The notes: generated from the letters alone by a model not told the origin. A stretch of DNA of 64,000 nucleotides from Mycobacterium dioxanotrophicus (GCF_002157835.1 NZ_CP020809.1:6758001-6822000); one strand, 5' to 3'. Positions 17,961 to 26,450 are shown, counted from the first letter of the stretch. Program-made: numbers and translations.

Positions 17961-19292
17961 TCAAACAGTGCTGGTCGCGCGGCCCAGCGCATGCACGTGC
18001 CATCCGGCCTGCCGCCATCGCTGCACGTCCAGGCAATTGCGGCCGTCGACAACGACTTTCGCGCGTACCGTACCGGCCAACGCGTCGGGATCGAGGTCCA
18101 GGAACTCCTGCCATTCGGTCAGCACCAGCACCGCGTCGGCCCGCTCGCAGGCCTCGACAACCGACGTCGAATAGTTCAGTGTGGGAAAGACCCGCTGCGA
18201 GTTCTCCATCGCCTTGGGGTCGTAGACGTTCACGGTGGCCCCGTTGAGCTGCAGCATGCCCGCCACGTTGAGCGCGGGTGAATCCCGCACGTCGTCGGAT
18301 TCGGGCTTGAACGCCGCACCCAGTACCGCGATGTTGGCGCCCAGCAGCGATCCCCCGCACGCCCGCGTGGTCAGCTCCACCATGGCGGTGCGGCGCCGCA
18401 TGTTGATGCTGTCGACTTCGCGCAGGAAGGTCAGCGCGTGGTTGGCGCCGAGCTCACCGGCACGGGCCATGAATGCGCGAATGTCCTTGGGCAGGCAGCC
18501 CCCGCCGAAACCGAGGCCCGCGTTGAGGAAGCGCCGCCCGATGCGCGGGTCGTAGCCGAGCGCGTCGGCGAGCAGCGTGACGTCGGCGCCGGCGGCCTCG
18601 CACACCTCGGAGATCGCGTTGATGAACGAGATCTTGGTGGCAAGGAAGGCATTTGCCGAAACCTTGACCAGCTCGGCGGTCTGCAGGTCGGTGACCAGGA
18701 AAGGCACGCCGTCCGAGAGCAGCGGCGCGTACAGCTCCCGCACCGCGGCCTCAGACCGTACCGAATCCGCCTGCACCCCAACAACAATGCGGTCGGGATG
18801 CAGCGTGTCGTGCACGGCGAAGCCCTCCCGCAAAAACTCGGGGTTCCAGGCCACCTCGACGTCGACACCTTCGGGGGCCAGGTCGCGGGCCCGCTTGGAC
18901 AGGTCCGCGGCGGTACCCACCGGAACGGTCGACTTGCCGACGATCACCGCCGGGCGGCGCAACCGCGGCACCAGGCTGTCGATGACGGCGTGCACGTGAC
19001 GCAGGTCGGCCCCGTAATCGCCCTTCTTCTGTGGTGTCCCGACGCCGAGGAAGTGCACGTCGGCGAAGTCGGCGGCTTCCTCGTAATCGGTGGTGAACCG
19101 CAGGCGCCCGGCGGACAGGTTGTCGTTCAACACCTTCCGCAGCCCGGGCTCATAGAACGGGATGTCGCCGGAGGCCAGCTTGGCCACCTTGCCCGGGTCG
19201 ATGTCGACCCCGACGACCTCGTGGCCGAGCTCTGCCATACCGGCGGCGTGGGTGGCGCCGAGGTAACCGGTTCCGAATACGGTGCATCGCAT
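17961..19292 (-). CDS. udgA: UDP-glucose 6-dehydrogenase
   Basis: A 443-residue UDP-glucose/GDP-mannose dehydrogenase. Landmarks are the NAD-binding FGTGYLGATHAAGMAELG at the start, VGTPQKKGDYGADL, KSTVPVGTA, the catalytic Cys in GFGGGCLPKDI, and AFKPESDDVRDSPAL. It oxidises UDP-glucose to UDP-glucuronate with two NAD+ in the cytoplasm. The orthologue is Rv0322, which lies beside dcd in M. tuberculosis; here a DUF7159 gene and an ammonium transporter separate them. Confidence 0.95.
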   Translation of the reverse strand: MRCTVFGTGYLGATHAAGMAELGHEVVGVDIDPGKVAKLASGDIPFYEPGLRKVLNDNLSAGRLRFTTDYEEAADFADVHFLGVGTPQKKGDYGADLRHVHAVIDSLVPRLRRPAVIVGKSTVPVGTAADLSKRARDLAPEGVDVEVAWNPEFLREGFAVHDTLHPDRIVVGVQADSVRSEAAVRELYAPLLSDGVPFLVTDLQTAELVKVSANAFLATKISFINAISEVCEAAGADVTLLADALGYDPRIGRRFLNAGLGFGGGCLPKDIRAFMARAGELGANHALTFLREVDSINMRRRTAMVELTTRACGGSLLGANIAVLGAAFKPESDDVRDSPALNVAGMLQLNGATVNVYDPKAMENSQRVFPTLNYSTSVVEACERADAVLVLTEWQEFLDLDPDALAGTVRAKVVVDGRNCLDVQRWRQAGWHVHALGRATSTV

Positions 19293-19375
19293 ACTGCCTG
19301 AATAGGCCGCGCGAATGAGCGAGCCGCTACGTCACCCTGAGCGGCAAACCAACGTCAGGTAACGGTTGGTGGTGG

Positions 19376-21019
19376 CTAGTGTCCGCCACCGAACGGCCAC
19401 GGCCAGATGGAGCCGCCGCCGTTACCGCCACGGCTGCCGCCGTCATTGCCGTGACCACCCGAACCAGGATTCCAGCCGTTGTCGCCACCGCGTCCGCCGG
19501 AACCGGAACCGGGGTTCCAGCCGCCCGAGCCTCCGCCGGAGTTGGAACCGGGGCCCCAGTCTCCGGAGCCGTTACCGGAGTTGCCCGGGTACGGGTAGTC
19601 CGGGTTCTGCCGCGACGGCGGCTGCCACGGATAGTCGGGCTCGTCGACGGGCTGACGCTGCCACGGCGGCTGCCACGGTGAGCGCCGCGGCGGGTCGATC
19701 ACCGGGGGACGCAGGAGCGGCGGGAGCACCACCACCGGCGGGATGTAGCCCGGCGGGTTGTAGATCGGCGCGGGGGCGGGCAGGACCGGCACCGGTGCCG
19801 CGGGCGGCGGTGGTGGCGGTGCCTCGGGTGCGGGGGCGGGCGCCGCCGGAGGCGGGGCCTGCGGGACGGCCGCGGGCTGCTGGTCGACGACGACCGTGCG
19901 CGGCTGCGGGGCCTCCTGCACCACCGGAATCGGAGCCTTGATGGTCTCCGGCGGCGGTGCGGGTGGCGGCGCCTGCGGCGCGGGCTGCGCCTCCGGGACC
20001 GGCGCGGGGGCCGGTGCCGCGGGCTTGACCGGGGCGGCCGGGATCACCGCGCCCTGCGCGGGGGCGGGCCGCTGGTCGACGGTCGGGCGGATGCTGACCG
20101 CCAGCGAAATGACCAGCGCGACAACGCCAATGACGAAAATGGAGGTCAATGCGCTACCGACCAGCAGGAACGGCTTGCGCCCCTCGTCGACCGGAACGTC
20201 GTCGGCAACGGATTCGAACGCATCCAACTCGGTGCCGACGGGCGCCAGTTCGGTGGGCAATGCAGCCAGGCCGGCGTATGCGCTACCGGCCGTGGTGCCG
20301 TCAGGATCCTGCGAGTAGGCCAGACCGACGGTGGACGCCTCAAGCGCAGGCGCATTCGCCGCCGCCAGGGCAGCGCCCCGGGCCAGCGCGAGTTCGGGTT
20401 CGTCGGGCGCGCTGACGGGCAGCGACACCAGGTTCTCCAGCTGGGCCTTGACCGAGCTGACGTCGACGCCCGAGCCGACCACGAACATGGCCTGCGGCGC
20501 GGCGTCCTGCGCGTCGACGGCGGCGGCCAGCTCACTGAGCACGGCCATCGCGTCACTGCTGTGCAGGCTGCGGCCCAGCACCTTGACCACGGAACCGTCG
20601 TCGGTCTTGACCACCGACAGCGTCGCCGCGTCGCGGTCGATGAACAGCAGCGCCGTGGTGTCATAGCCGACCGCGTGACCGACCGCCTGGGCCAAGGCCG
20701 CGGCGGCGTGCCCTTCCGACACCAGCATGACGTCGTCGATCCCGTGTGCGGTCAGGGCGTCGCGCAACGCGGAGGCGTCCGAATGGTCGGTCCACGTGAC
20801 CCCGGTCGCCTTCAATTGGTGCCCGCCCGCCACGGCGCTCTCTTGGGTTCCGAGCACCGCCGCGACCACTTGATCCGCCGCACTCATGGTTGCCGAGCCG
20901 TCGCCGCCGTTGACGTCGAAGACGTCGTGATCGACGGTGACGCCGTCGGCTTTCTCCCCCTCGACCAGCACCATGCGGACCGTCGTAGGTGTCATCGACA
21001 CACCTAATACGATGTCCAC
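19376..21019 (-). CDS. DUF7159-type membrane protein with actin/Hsp70-like fold and Pro/Gly-rich tail
   Basis: A 547-residue protein. The N-terminal domain resembles a degenerate actin/Hsp70 fold: VLGVSMTPTTVRMVLVEG, then ALLFIDRDAATLSVVKTDDG, then MFVVGSGVDVSSVKAQL and LALARGAALAAANAP. One membrane helix lies at about 284-310. The outer tail is Pro/Ala-rich, then Gly/Asn/Pro-rich (NPGSGSGG repeats) and ends near WPWPFGGGH. GTG 21019 is chosen because GGAGGG lies 4 nt before it. The architecture matches the two Hsp70-like proteins at 371-2219 and 44631-46493, although sequence similarity is low. It sits between udgA and amt, a position not found in M. tuberculosis. Function unknown. Confidence 0.78.
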   Translation of the reverse strand: MDIVLGVSMTPTTVRMVLVEGEKADGVTVDHDVFDVNGGDGSATMSAADQVVAAVLGTQESAVAGGHQLKATGVTWTDHSDASALRDALTAHGIDDVMLVSEGHAAAALAQAVGHAVGYDTTALLFIDRDAATLSVVKTDDGSVVKVLGRSLHSSDAMAVLSELAAAVDAQDAAPQAMFVVGSGVDVSSVKAQLENLVSLPVSAPDEPELALARGAALAAANAPALEASTVGLAYSQDPDGTTAGSAYAGLAALPTELAPVGTELDAFESVADDVPVDEGRKPFLLVGSALTSIFVIGVVALVISLAVSIRPTVDQRPAPAQGAVIPAAPVKPAAPAPAPVPEAQPAPQAPPPAPPPETIKAPIPVVQEAPQPRTVVVDQQPAAVPQAPPPAAPAPAPEAPPPPPPAAPVPVLPAPAPIYNPPGYIPPVVVLPPLLRPPVIDPPRRSPWQPPWQRQPVDEPDYPWQPPSRQNPDYPYPGNSGNGSGDWGPGSNSGGGSGGWNPGSGSGGRGGDNGWNPGSGGHGNDGGSRGGNGGGSIWPWPFGGGH

Positions 21020-21338
21020 CAAGCCCTCCAAAGTGTTTGCTGCACTACGTGAGTCGCCATTGCGCACACATCCCGCACGAGCCGACAACTAGAACTTTCA
21101 TCGACGCAAACAGCTCGATCGTTACACCCGAACGCATTAGCTGATGGCTCTTGTTCTGGTCGGACCGCGACGACACGGTGCCCGCCGACGCCGGTTAGTT
21201 AGACCCTACTCGGTATTACGGCGGACGGCGCCAGCCAGTTCGCGCCGGATTGCCTCATTTCCGCGACCGTGCGTGTCTGCTGCCCAACACGCCGTGTTTC
21301 AGCAGCAGTCTGCGCACGCTCGTTTCTGGCCCGGCAGA
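21020..21338. other. 319-bp spacer between the DUF7159 gene and amt
   Basis: No convincing gene. It holds the promoter region of the DUF7159 gene near its low end and a 61-bp palindromic repeat at 21262-21322 close to the amt stop codon. Confidence 0.6.
21262..21322. repeat. Palindromic repeat R1, downstream flank of amt
   Basis: A 61-bp imperfect palindrome beginning CGCGACCGTGCGTGTCTG and ending GCGCACGCTCG. It matches the R2 copy at 22781-22841 at about 51 of 61 positions without gaps and in the same orientation. Similar GAGCGTGCGTGT palindromes occur between genes in other mycobacteria, from memory. Confidence 0.75.
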
Positions 21339-22649
21339 TCAGCCGGATTGCTCGTCCTCGGCAGACTCCGGCCGCAGTCCCAACGTCGGACCGAACGGTC
21401 CGGGCCGACGCGGCGGCAGGTGCCCGTGCACACCCTCGGCGTACGCGGTCTCGGCGTGCTGGGTGAAGTCGACGCCGGTGGTTTCGTCCTCGGGGCTGAG
21501 GCGGAAACCCATGAACCGGTCGATCAGCTTGGCCAGCCCGTAGGACATCGCGAACGCGTAGGCCGCGACCACGACCGCCGCCAACAACTGCTTACCCAGC
21601 TGGACCAAACCCCCGCCGTACAACAAGCCCTGTGGACCCTGCGTCATCACCTCGGTGGCCAGGAAACCGATGAGCAGCACGCCGACCACGCCGCCGACGA
21701 AGTGCACGCCGACGACGTCGAGAGAGTCGTCGTACCCGAAACGGAACTTCAGCCCGATCGCGAACGAGCACACCACGCCTGCGGCCACCCCCACCACGAC
21801 CGCGCCGAGGGTGTTCACCGTGCCGCACGACGGCGTGATCGCAACCAGACCGGCCACCACACCCGAGGCCGCGCCGAACGTCGTCGGCTTGCCGTCCCGG
21901 ATCTGCTCGACCGTGAGCCAGCCCAACATGCCCATACAGCCGGCGATGAGGGTGTTGAGGAAAATCGCGGCGGCCGTGCCGTTGGCCGCGAGCGCCGAGC
22001 CCGCGTTGAAGCCGAACCAGCCGAACCACAACAGCCCGACGCCCAGGAGAACGAATGGCAGATTGTGCGGGCGCATGGCTTCCTTCTTGAAGCCGATGCG
22101 CGGGCCCAGCACGATCGCCAGGGCCAGGGCCGACGACCCGGAGACGATCTCGACGACGAGTCCGCCGGCGTAGTCGAGCACGCCGAGGCGGGCCAGCCAG
22201 CCTGTCGGGGCCCACACCCAGTGGGCGACGACCGCATACACCACGATCGCCCACACCGGCACGAACACCATCCACGCGGCAAACCGCGCCCGGTCCGCGA
22301 TCGCCCCGCTGACCAGCGCCGCGGTGATGATCGCGAAGGTCAGCTGGAACGTCGCGAACAACAACTCAGGGACCGCGCCATGGGCGGTGTCAGGGTTGAT
22401 GCCGGCCATCCCGATGTGTTCGAGGTCTCCGATGAAACCGCCCCCGCCGGAGAACGCCAGCGTGTAGCCGACCACCAGCCACGCCACCGTGACCAGCGGG
22501 ATCGAGATGAAGCTCATCATGATCATGTTGAGCACGCCGGTGGTGCGGACCATGCCGCCGTAAAAGATCGCCAGGCCTGGCGTCATCAACAGGACTAATG
22601 CGGTGCTCGCCAACAACCAGGCGGTCGCGGCGGGGTCGATGTGAGACAA
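21339..22649 (-). CDS. amt: Ammonium transporter with Glu in place of the first pore His
   Basis: A 436-residue Amt/Mep/Rh protein with about 11 helices. Family segments include FYGGMVRTTGVLNMIMMS, LDYAGGLVVEIVSG, WFGFNAGSALAANGTA and DDSLDVVGVHFVGG. Bacterial Amt proteins normally have His in VVHI; here residue 167 is Glu, while the second pore His (316) is kept. This matches fungal Mep1/Mep3-type channels. The C-terminal tail is long and Pro-rich. No glnK/glnB lies beside it, unlike typical amtB operons. Palindromic repeats flank the gene, and M. tuberculosis lacks it at this site, so it may have been inserted. Confidence 0.9.
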   Translation of the reverse strand: MSHIDPAATAWLLASTALVLLMTPGLAIFYGGMVRTTGVLNMIMMSFISIPLVTVAWLVVGYTLAFSGGGGFIGDLEHIGMAGINPDTAHGAVPELLFATFQLTFAIITAALVSGAIADRARFAAWMVFVPVWAIVVYAVVAHWVWAPTGWLARLGVLDYAGGLVVEIVSGSSALALAIVLGPRIGFKKEAMRPHNLPFVLLGVGLLWFGWFGFNAGSALAANGTAAAIFLNTLIAGCMGMLGWLTVEQIRDGKPTTFGAASGVVAGLVAITPSCGTVNTLGAVVVGVAAGVVCSFAIGLKFRFGYDDSLDVVGVHFVGGVVGVLLIGFLATEVMTQGPQGLLYGGGLVQLGKQLLAAVVVAAYAFAMSYGLAKLIDRFMGFRLSPEDETTGVDFTQHAETAYAEGVHGHLPPRRPGPFGPTLGLRPESAEDEQSG

Positions 22650-22780
22650 CTCGGACTCCTTCGGTTCCGACGAGAATGTCGGCCCCGCGTTTCAGCCACG
22701 CGGCAAAGGTGTTTCCGGGATGTTTCGTGTTGCCTCGGGGTTACTGAAAGCTCACGTGTGTCCTGGGCTCGGGTTGGCTC

Positions 22781-22841
22781 CGCGAGCGTGCGTGTCTGTT
22801 GCCCGCCACGTCGTGTTTGACCAGCACTTTGTGCACGCTCG
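22781..22841. repeat. Palindromic repeat R2, upstream flank of amt
   Basis: A 61-bp palindrome, CGCGAGCGTGCGTGTCTG to GTGCACGCTCG, about 84% identical to R1. The outer arms pair (CGAGCGTGC with GCACGCTCG). Confidence 0.75.
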
Positions 22842-22880
22842 TGGGGCCGGGGAGTGAGGTTTGAGCTCGGTGGCGCCCAC

Positions 22881-22928
22881 TGGCCACCTATGCACGCATT
22901 TGACGCGTCTGACGTACATAACTGGCCA
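22881..22928. repeat. Hairpin with TGGCCA ends downstream of dcd
   Basis: Arms TGGCCACCTATGCACG and CGTACATAACTGGCCA pair at 13 of 16 positions. Read on the minus strand it starts TGGCCAGTTATG, the same opening as the hairpin at 7991-8040. It begins 12 bp after the dcd stop and could end that transcript. Confidence 0.6.
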
Positions 22929-22939
22929 CTCGCCAGGCG

Positions 22940-23509
22940 CTAGGACTTGATGAAGTTCAGATGCGATCGCGACGGGGTCGGCCCGCGCTGACCCTGGTAC
23001 TTGGAGCCGACCTTGGCACTGCCGTAGGGATGCTCGGCCGGGCTGGTGAGCCGCAGCAGGCACAGCTGTCCGATCTTCATCCCCGGCCACAGCGTGATCG
23101 GCAGGTTGGCGACGTTGGACAACTCCAGCGTGATGTGGCCCGAGAAACCCGGATCGATGAAGCCCGCCGTCGAGTGCGTCAACAGGCCGAGCCGGCCCAG
23201 TGAGCTCTTGCCTTCGAGCCGGCCCGCCAGGTCATCGGGCAGCGTGCACAGTTCCAGCGTCGACCCCAGCACGAACTCCCCCGGGTGCAGGACGAACGGC
23301 TCCCCCTGCTTGGGTTCGACCAACGACGTCAGCTCGTCCTGCTGAAGCGCCGGGTCGATGTGGGTGTACCGGGTGTTGTTGAACACGCGGAACAAGCTGT
23401 CGAGCCGGACGTCGACGCTGGACGGCTGCACCAGCGTGTCGTCGAACGGCTCGATGGACAGGCGCTTCGCGGCGATCTCGGCTCGGATATCGCGGTCAGA
23501 GAGCAGCAC
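22940..23509 (-). CDS. dcd: dCTP deaminase (dUMP-forming type)
   Basis: A 189-residue enzyme that deaminates dCTP for dUTP/dUMP supply. Motifs include [40 protein letters not shown], the nucleotide-binding [20 protein letters not shown] and the catalytic Glu in [13 protein letters not shown]. It is nearly identical to M. tuberculosis Dcd (Rv0321), which carries out both deamination and hydrolysis to dUMP. GTG 23509 is the start: it fits family length, and a TACGCT box ends 6 nt before it. It is divergent from tRNA-Gly, as in M. tuberculosis. Confidence 0.96.
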   Translation of the reverse strand: MLLSDRDIRAEIAAKRLSIEPFDDTLVQPSSVDVRLDSLFRVFNNTRYTHIDPALQQDELTSLVEPKQGEPFVLHPGEFVLGSTLELCTLPDDLAGRLEGKSSLGRLGLLTHSTAGFIDPGFSGHITLELSNVANLPITLWPGMKIGQLCLLRLTSPAEHPYGSAKVGSKYQGQRGPTPSRSHLNFIKS

Positions 23510-23515
23510 CCGACG

Positions 23516-23521
23516 AGCGTA
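23516..23521 (-). promoter_or_regulatory. -10 box (TACGCT) for leaderless dcd
   Basis: Minus-strand TACGCT, then CGTCGG, then the GTG start. It lies back-to-back with the tRNA promoter (TAATCT, 23540-23545). Confidence 0.5.
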
Positions 23522-23539
23522 TAGGTAGGGCGCGGATGC

Positions 23540-23545
23540 TAATCT
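23540..23545 (+). promoter_or_regulatory. -10 box (TAATCT) of tRNA-Gly
   Basis: TAATCT fits TANNNT and lies 13 nt before the mature tRNA 5' end, leaving a short 5' leader for RNase P. Confidence 0.45.
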
Positions 23546-23558
23546 TCCTAGCCACACC

Positions 23559-23632
23559 GCCGATGTAGTTCAATGGCAGAACATCAGCTTCCCAAGCTGA
23601 ATACGCGGGTTCGATTCCCGTCATCGGCTCCA
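23559..23632 (+). tRNA. glyU: tRNA-Gly (anticodon CCC)
   Basis: The cloverleaf is clear: acceptor GCCGATG pairs with CATCGGC, the anticodon stem TCAGC/GCTGA encloses the loop TTCCCAA with anticodon CCC, and the T-arm is CGGGTTCGATTCCCG. The discriminator is T and CCA is encoded. The final A of CCA is also the A of the ATG that starts the next gene. M. tuberculosis has a Gly tRNA beside dcd as well. Confidence 0.95.
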
Positions 23633-24210
23633 TGGACTCCGACGCGATCTGGCGCACGATCGATGAGCAGCGGACTGCACTTGCCGATCTGCTCGACACT
23701 TTGACCCCGGAACAGTGGGCGACGCAATCGCTGTGTGACGGCTGGACGGTGCGTGATGTCGCAGTCCACATCACGCAGTCACACGTCGGCCGCAAGGAGC
23801 TGGTGGTGGGGGCGCTGAAGTCGGGTTTCCGTTTCGATGCCATGGTCCGGAATGCGGCGATCAATGACCCGCAGAGCCCACAAGAGATCACCGCAAGACT
23901 GCGCGCCATGGCCGGTTCGAGAAAACGACCACCGCTGACGGCCGAAGTCGATCCGCTGATGGACATCCTGGTGCACACCCAGGACATCTGCATACCGCTG
24001 GGAATTGACCGGCCGATGCCCACCGAGGCGGCCGTGGCGGTTGCAGAACGGTTGTGGCACATGAAGTTTCCGTTCACCCCGCGCCGCGACCTGCCGGGCT
24101 ATCGGTTCGTCGCCACCGATGCCGGCTTCGCGGTCGGCCCGCACTGGGGAGCTCTTAGAGAGGAGCCCATCCGCGACATCGTGATGACCTTCGCCCGGCG
24201 CCGGCCGTGA
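23632..24210 (+). CDS. Maleylpyruvate isomerase-family protein starting at the tRNA CCA end
   Basis: A 192-residue MDMPI/DinB-like protein: LLDTLTPEQWATQSLCDGWT then VRDVAVHITQSHVGR (helix with metal-site His), and later DPLMDILVHTQDICIPLGI, which carries H-x3-D. It belongs to a family often predicted to depend on mycothiol; the substrate is unknown. The only upstream ATG uses the last base of the tRNA CCA, so normal tRNA processing would destroy the start codon unless transcripts escape processing or a later start is used. The next in-frame Met is far downstream, past the first conserved block. Confidence 0.78.
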   Translation: MDSDAIWRTIDEQRTALADLLDTLTPEQWATQSLCDGWTVRDVAVHITQSHVGRKELVVGALKSGFRFDAMVRNAAINDPQSPQEITARLRAMAGSRKRPPLTAEVDPLMDILVHTQDICIPLGIDRPMPTEAAVAVAERLWHMKFPFTPRRDLPGYRFVATDAGFAVGPHWGALREEPIRDIVMTFARRRP

Positions 24211-24248
24211 GACCGCGCCGACCGTGAGACCGCGGAGACATTGAGGCC

Positions 24249-26072
24249 TCACCCAACAACGGCACCAGCCTCATACAACCGCCGATACAACCCTCCCTGC
24301 GCCAAGAGCGACTGATGGTCCCCCGACTGCGTGATTCGGCCGCTCTCCAGGACCAGGATGCGATCGGCGACGCCCGCGATGAAGTCCATGTCGTGGCTGA
24401 TCACCAGACACGTGCGCTCCTTCGCGTAGCCACGGATCACTCCGATGAGTCTGGCGCGCTCGTCGGCGTCGAGGTTCTCGGTCGGCTCGTCGAGCAGGAG
24501 CACCGTAGGCCGGCGCAGGAGACAGCGGGCGAGCGCGATGAGGCGCTTCTGCCCGCCGGACGGCACCTGCACGTCGACGACGGTGTCGTATCCGTCGGCC
24601 ATCTTCGTGGGATCGGTGATGACCGAGTGGATGTGGGCCAGCGTGCATGCCGCCCGAATCTCAGCATCGGTTGCCGACGGAGAAGCCAGCCGAATGTTTT
24701 CGCGGATGGTGTCTTTGGTGAAGAACGGGAACTGCGCGAGTTTGGACACCTCGTCGCGCAACGACGCGATCGTGACGCCGGTGATGTCATGACCGTCGAG
24801 CAGAATCCGCCCGCGCTGCGGGTCGAGGAACCGCAGCACGAGGTTGAACACGGTCGACTTGCCCGACCCGATGCCACCGACGATGCCCACGGTCTCGCCC
24901 TCGGCGACGGAGAACGACAATCCGTCGAGCACCGGTCGATCCGAGGTGTAGCCGAACGCGATGTCCTCGAAGACCACGTTGCCGCGCACGTGCCCGAGGT
25001 CGACGGCGTCCGCGGGTTCGTGCACCGTGGGCTGGGTGTCGAGCAACTCGTAGGTTGCCGCGGCGTTCGGCGCCACGGACTGGTAGGTGGTGTAGGCACC
25101 CAGAACCCGTTGCGCCGCACCGAACATCGTCGGCACCATGCCCGCGAACACCAAGAGCCCGGCGAATGTCAGGCCGAACGTCGCACTGTAGGCAACGCCG
25201 ATGATCAGCACGACGACCGTGCTGAGGGCGACGAAGATCTGCGATCCGTTCACGGTGGCCTGCATCCACACGACCGAATCGGCGTCGCTCTTGGCGGCAT
25301 CCTGCGACGCGGCACGAAACCTTCTGCTGCGCACCGGTTGAGCGTTGAACAGCTGGATCTCCGCGATACCGCTGACGGTCTGCTCGACCTCGGAGGCCAT
25401 GGTGCGGTTGGCGTTCATCACTCGGCGCATCACGGCCTGCACCTGGCGGCCGGCGAATCTCAGGACGAGCAGGGCCAGCGGCGTGAGAAGCAATGCGGCA
25501 ACGGTCATCTGCCATGAGATGGCCAACAGGTACCCGATCACCACCACGAGCACCACGGCGTCGATGACGGGTGGCAGCAGGCAGTCGGTCAGAAGACGTT
25601 GCACACCAGCAGATTCCGTCGTGACGCGTTGGATCAGCTCACCGCTGCGGGACCCGGTGAAGAAGTCGAGAGACAGGGTTTGCATGTGGTCGTGCACGCG
25701 TTGCCGGATGTCGACCACGAGCGCCCGCTCGACCTTGGTGCCGACCCACGCATTGACGAAGTACATGCCTTGGGCCAGTAGGAGCGAACCGGCCCACACC
25801 GCCAGCATCACCGCGAACGGCACCGAACCCGCCAGTGACCGCAGCAGACCGTTGTCGCGGGCGACCAGAGGCCCGCGTAAATCCCAGACCCCGCTGAGGT
25901 TTCCACTGCGACCGGCGTCGGCAACCACCTGCATCATGGGCCCGAAGGCCGCGACGGTGAGGTACGGCAACGCCGACGCCACCACCCCGAGCAGCAGGAG
26001 CACGACGAGCAGCCCGCGTACCGGGCGGAGCATGCGCAGACTGCGCCACACCAGATGGCGAGATCGGGCCAA
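24249..26072 (-). CDS. ABC exporter, fused permease and ATPase
   Basis: A 607-residue half-transporter. The N-terminal 330 residues form six membrane helices of the ABC exporter type (HMQTLSLDFFTGSRSGELIQ is the coupling region). The ATPase has Walker A VGGIGSGKSTVFN, Q-loop AQFPFF, signature PSGGQKRLIALARCL and Walker B VLLLDEPTENLD. The signature begins P instead of L, and the usual catalytic Glu is present after the Walker B Asp. It starts with TTG, preceded by AAGGGCGG. It probably works as a homodimer; the substrate (lipid, peptide or drug) is unknown. Confidence 0.88.
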   Translation of the reverse strand: MARSRHLVWRSLRMLRPVRGLLVVLLLLGVVASALPYLTVAAFGPMMQVVADAGRSGNLSGVWDLRGPLVARDNGLLRSLAGSVPFAVMLAVWAGSLLLAQGMYFVNAWVGTKVERALVVDIRQRVHDHMQTLSLDFFTGSRSGELIQRVTTESAGVQRLLTDCLLPPVIDAVVLVVVIGYLLAISWQMTVAALLLTPLALLVLRFAGRQVQAVMRRVMNANRTMASEVEQTVSGIAEIQLFNAQPVRSRRFRAASQDAAKSDADSVVWMQATVNGSQIFVALSTVVVLIIGVAYSATFGLTFAGLLVFAGMVPTMFGAAQRVLGAYTTYQSVAPNAAATYELLDTQPTVHEPADAVDLGHVRGNVVFEDIAFGYTSDRPVLDGLSFSVAEGETVGIVGGIGSGKSTVFNLVLRFLDPQRGRILLDGHDITGVTIASLRDEVSKLAQFPFFTKDTIRENIRLASPSATDAEIRAACTLAHIHSVITDPTKMADGYDTVVDVQVPSGGQKRLIALARCLLRRPTVLLLDEPTENLDADERARLIGVIRGYAKERTCLVISHDMDFIAGVADRILVLESGRITQSGDHQSLLAQGGLYRRLYEAGAVVG

Positions 26073-26154
26073 TGGATTCCGCCCTTCGTACGACGCGAGA
26101 GCAGCCTCTACTGCTCAGTGGCATCTTCCACGAAGGCGCGTGAAAGCGCGCCCA

Positions 26155-26346
26155 CTACTCGCAGGCGAGTCCATCTCCGTCACGGTCGCCGCCCGACCAG
26201 TAGGCCGGATCGTCCTGCGGAATGTTCCATCGCCCGTCCTTGTGCGCCTCGGTGCAGTTGGCGTAGGGCCGCGCGGCGGCGATGGGCGCGAGACCGGTGC
26301 CGGCGACGGCGATGGCGGCAACGACGAGGAACGCACGGACGAGCAT
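26155..26346 (-). CDS. Small secreted Excalibur-domain protein
   Basis: A 63-residue protein with a signal peptide (MLVRAFLVVAAIAVAGTGLA) and a mature part that ends in DRDGDGLACE, the calcium-binding Excalibur motif; one Cys in YANCTEA pairs with the last Cys. ATG 26346 places the signal peptide at the N-terminus, and AAGGTCAGG precedes it. Excalibur domains occur in exported nucleases and wall proteins; alone the function is unknown. A CRP-like site lies 55 bp upstream. Confidence 0.82.
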   Translation of the reverse strand: MLVRAFLVVAAIAVAGTGLAPIAAARPYANCTEAHKDGRWNIPQDDPAYWSGGDRDGDGLACE

Positions 26347-26400
26347 GGCAACCTGACCTTGAATTGACGTGGACGTAAGAACGTCAGAGCCTAGCGGTTC

Positions 26401-26416
26401 CGTGACATTCGTCACA
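26401..26416. promoter_or_regulatory. CRP-like (cAMP receptor protein) binding site
   Basis: CGTGACATTCGTCACA matches the mycobacterial CRP pattern (C/T)GTGA-N6-TCAC(A/G) at every defined position. It is in the divergent spacer between the Excalibur gene and the unknown gene at 26451, so either or both could be controlled. Confidence 0.6.
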
Positions 26417-26450
26417 AATCGCGTCCCGCTCTGTGGTACGAACTCCAGTC

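Larger units (their letters stand above)
22650..22939. other. 290-bp spacer between amt and dcd
   Basis: No gene seen. It contains palindromic repeat R2 and a second hairpin with TGGCCA ends. The stretch next to the amt start (22650-22690) carries its ribosome site (GAAGGAGT). Confidence 0.6.

Noticed and set aside
21144-22598. Long plus-strand ORF (484 codons) opposite amt
   Set aside because: It is an antisense shadow of amt rich in Arg, His and Gln; the minus frame has clear Amt motifs.
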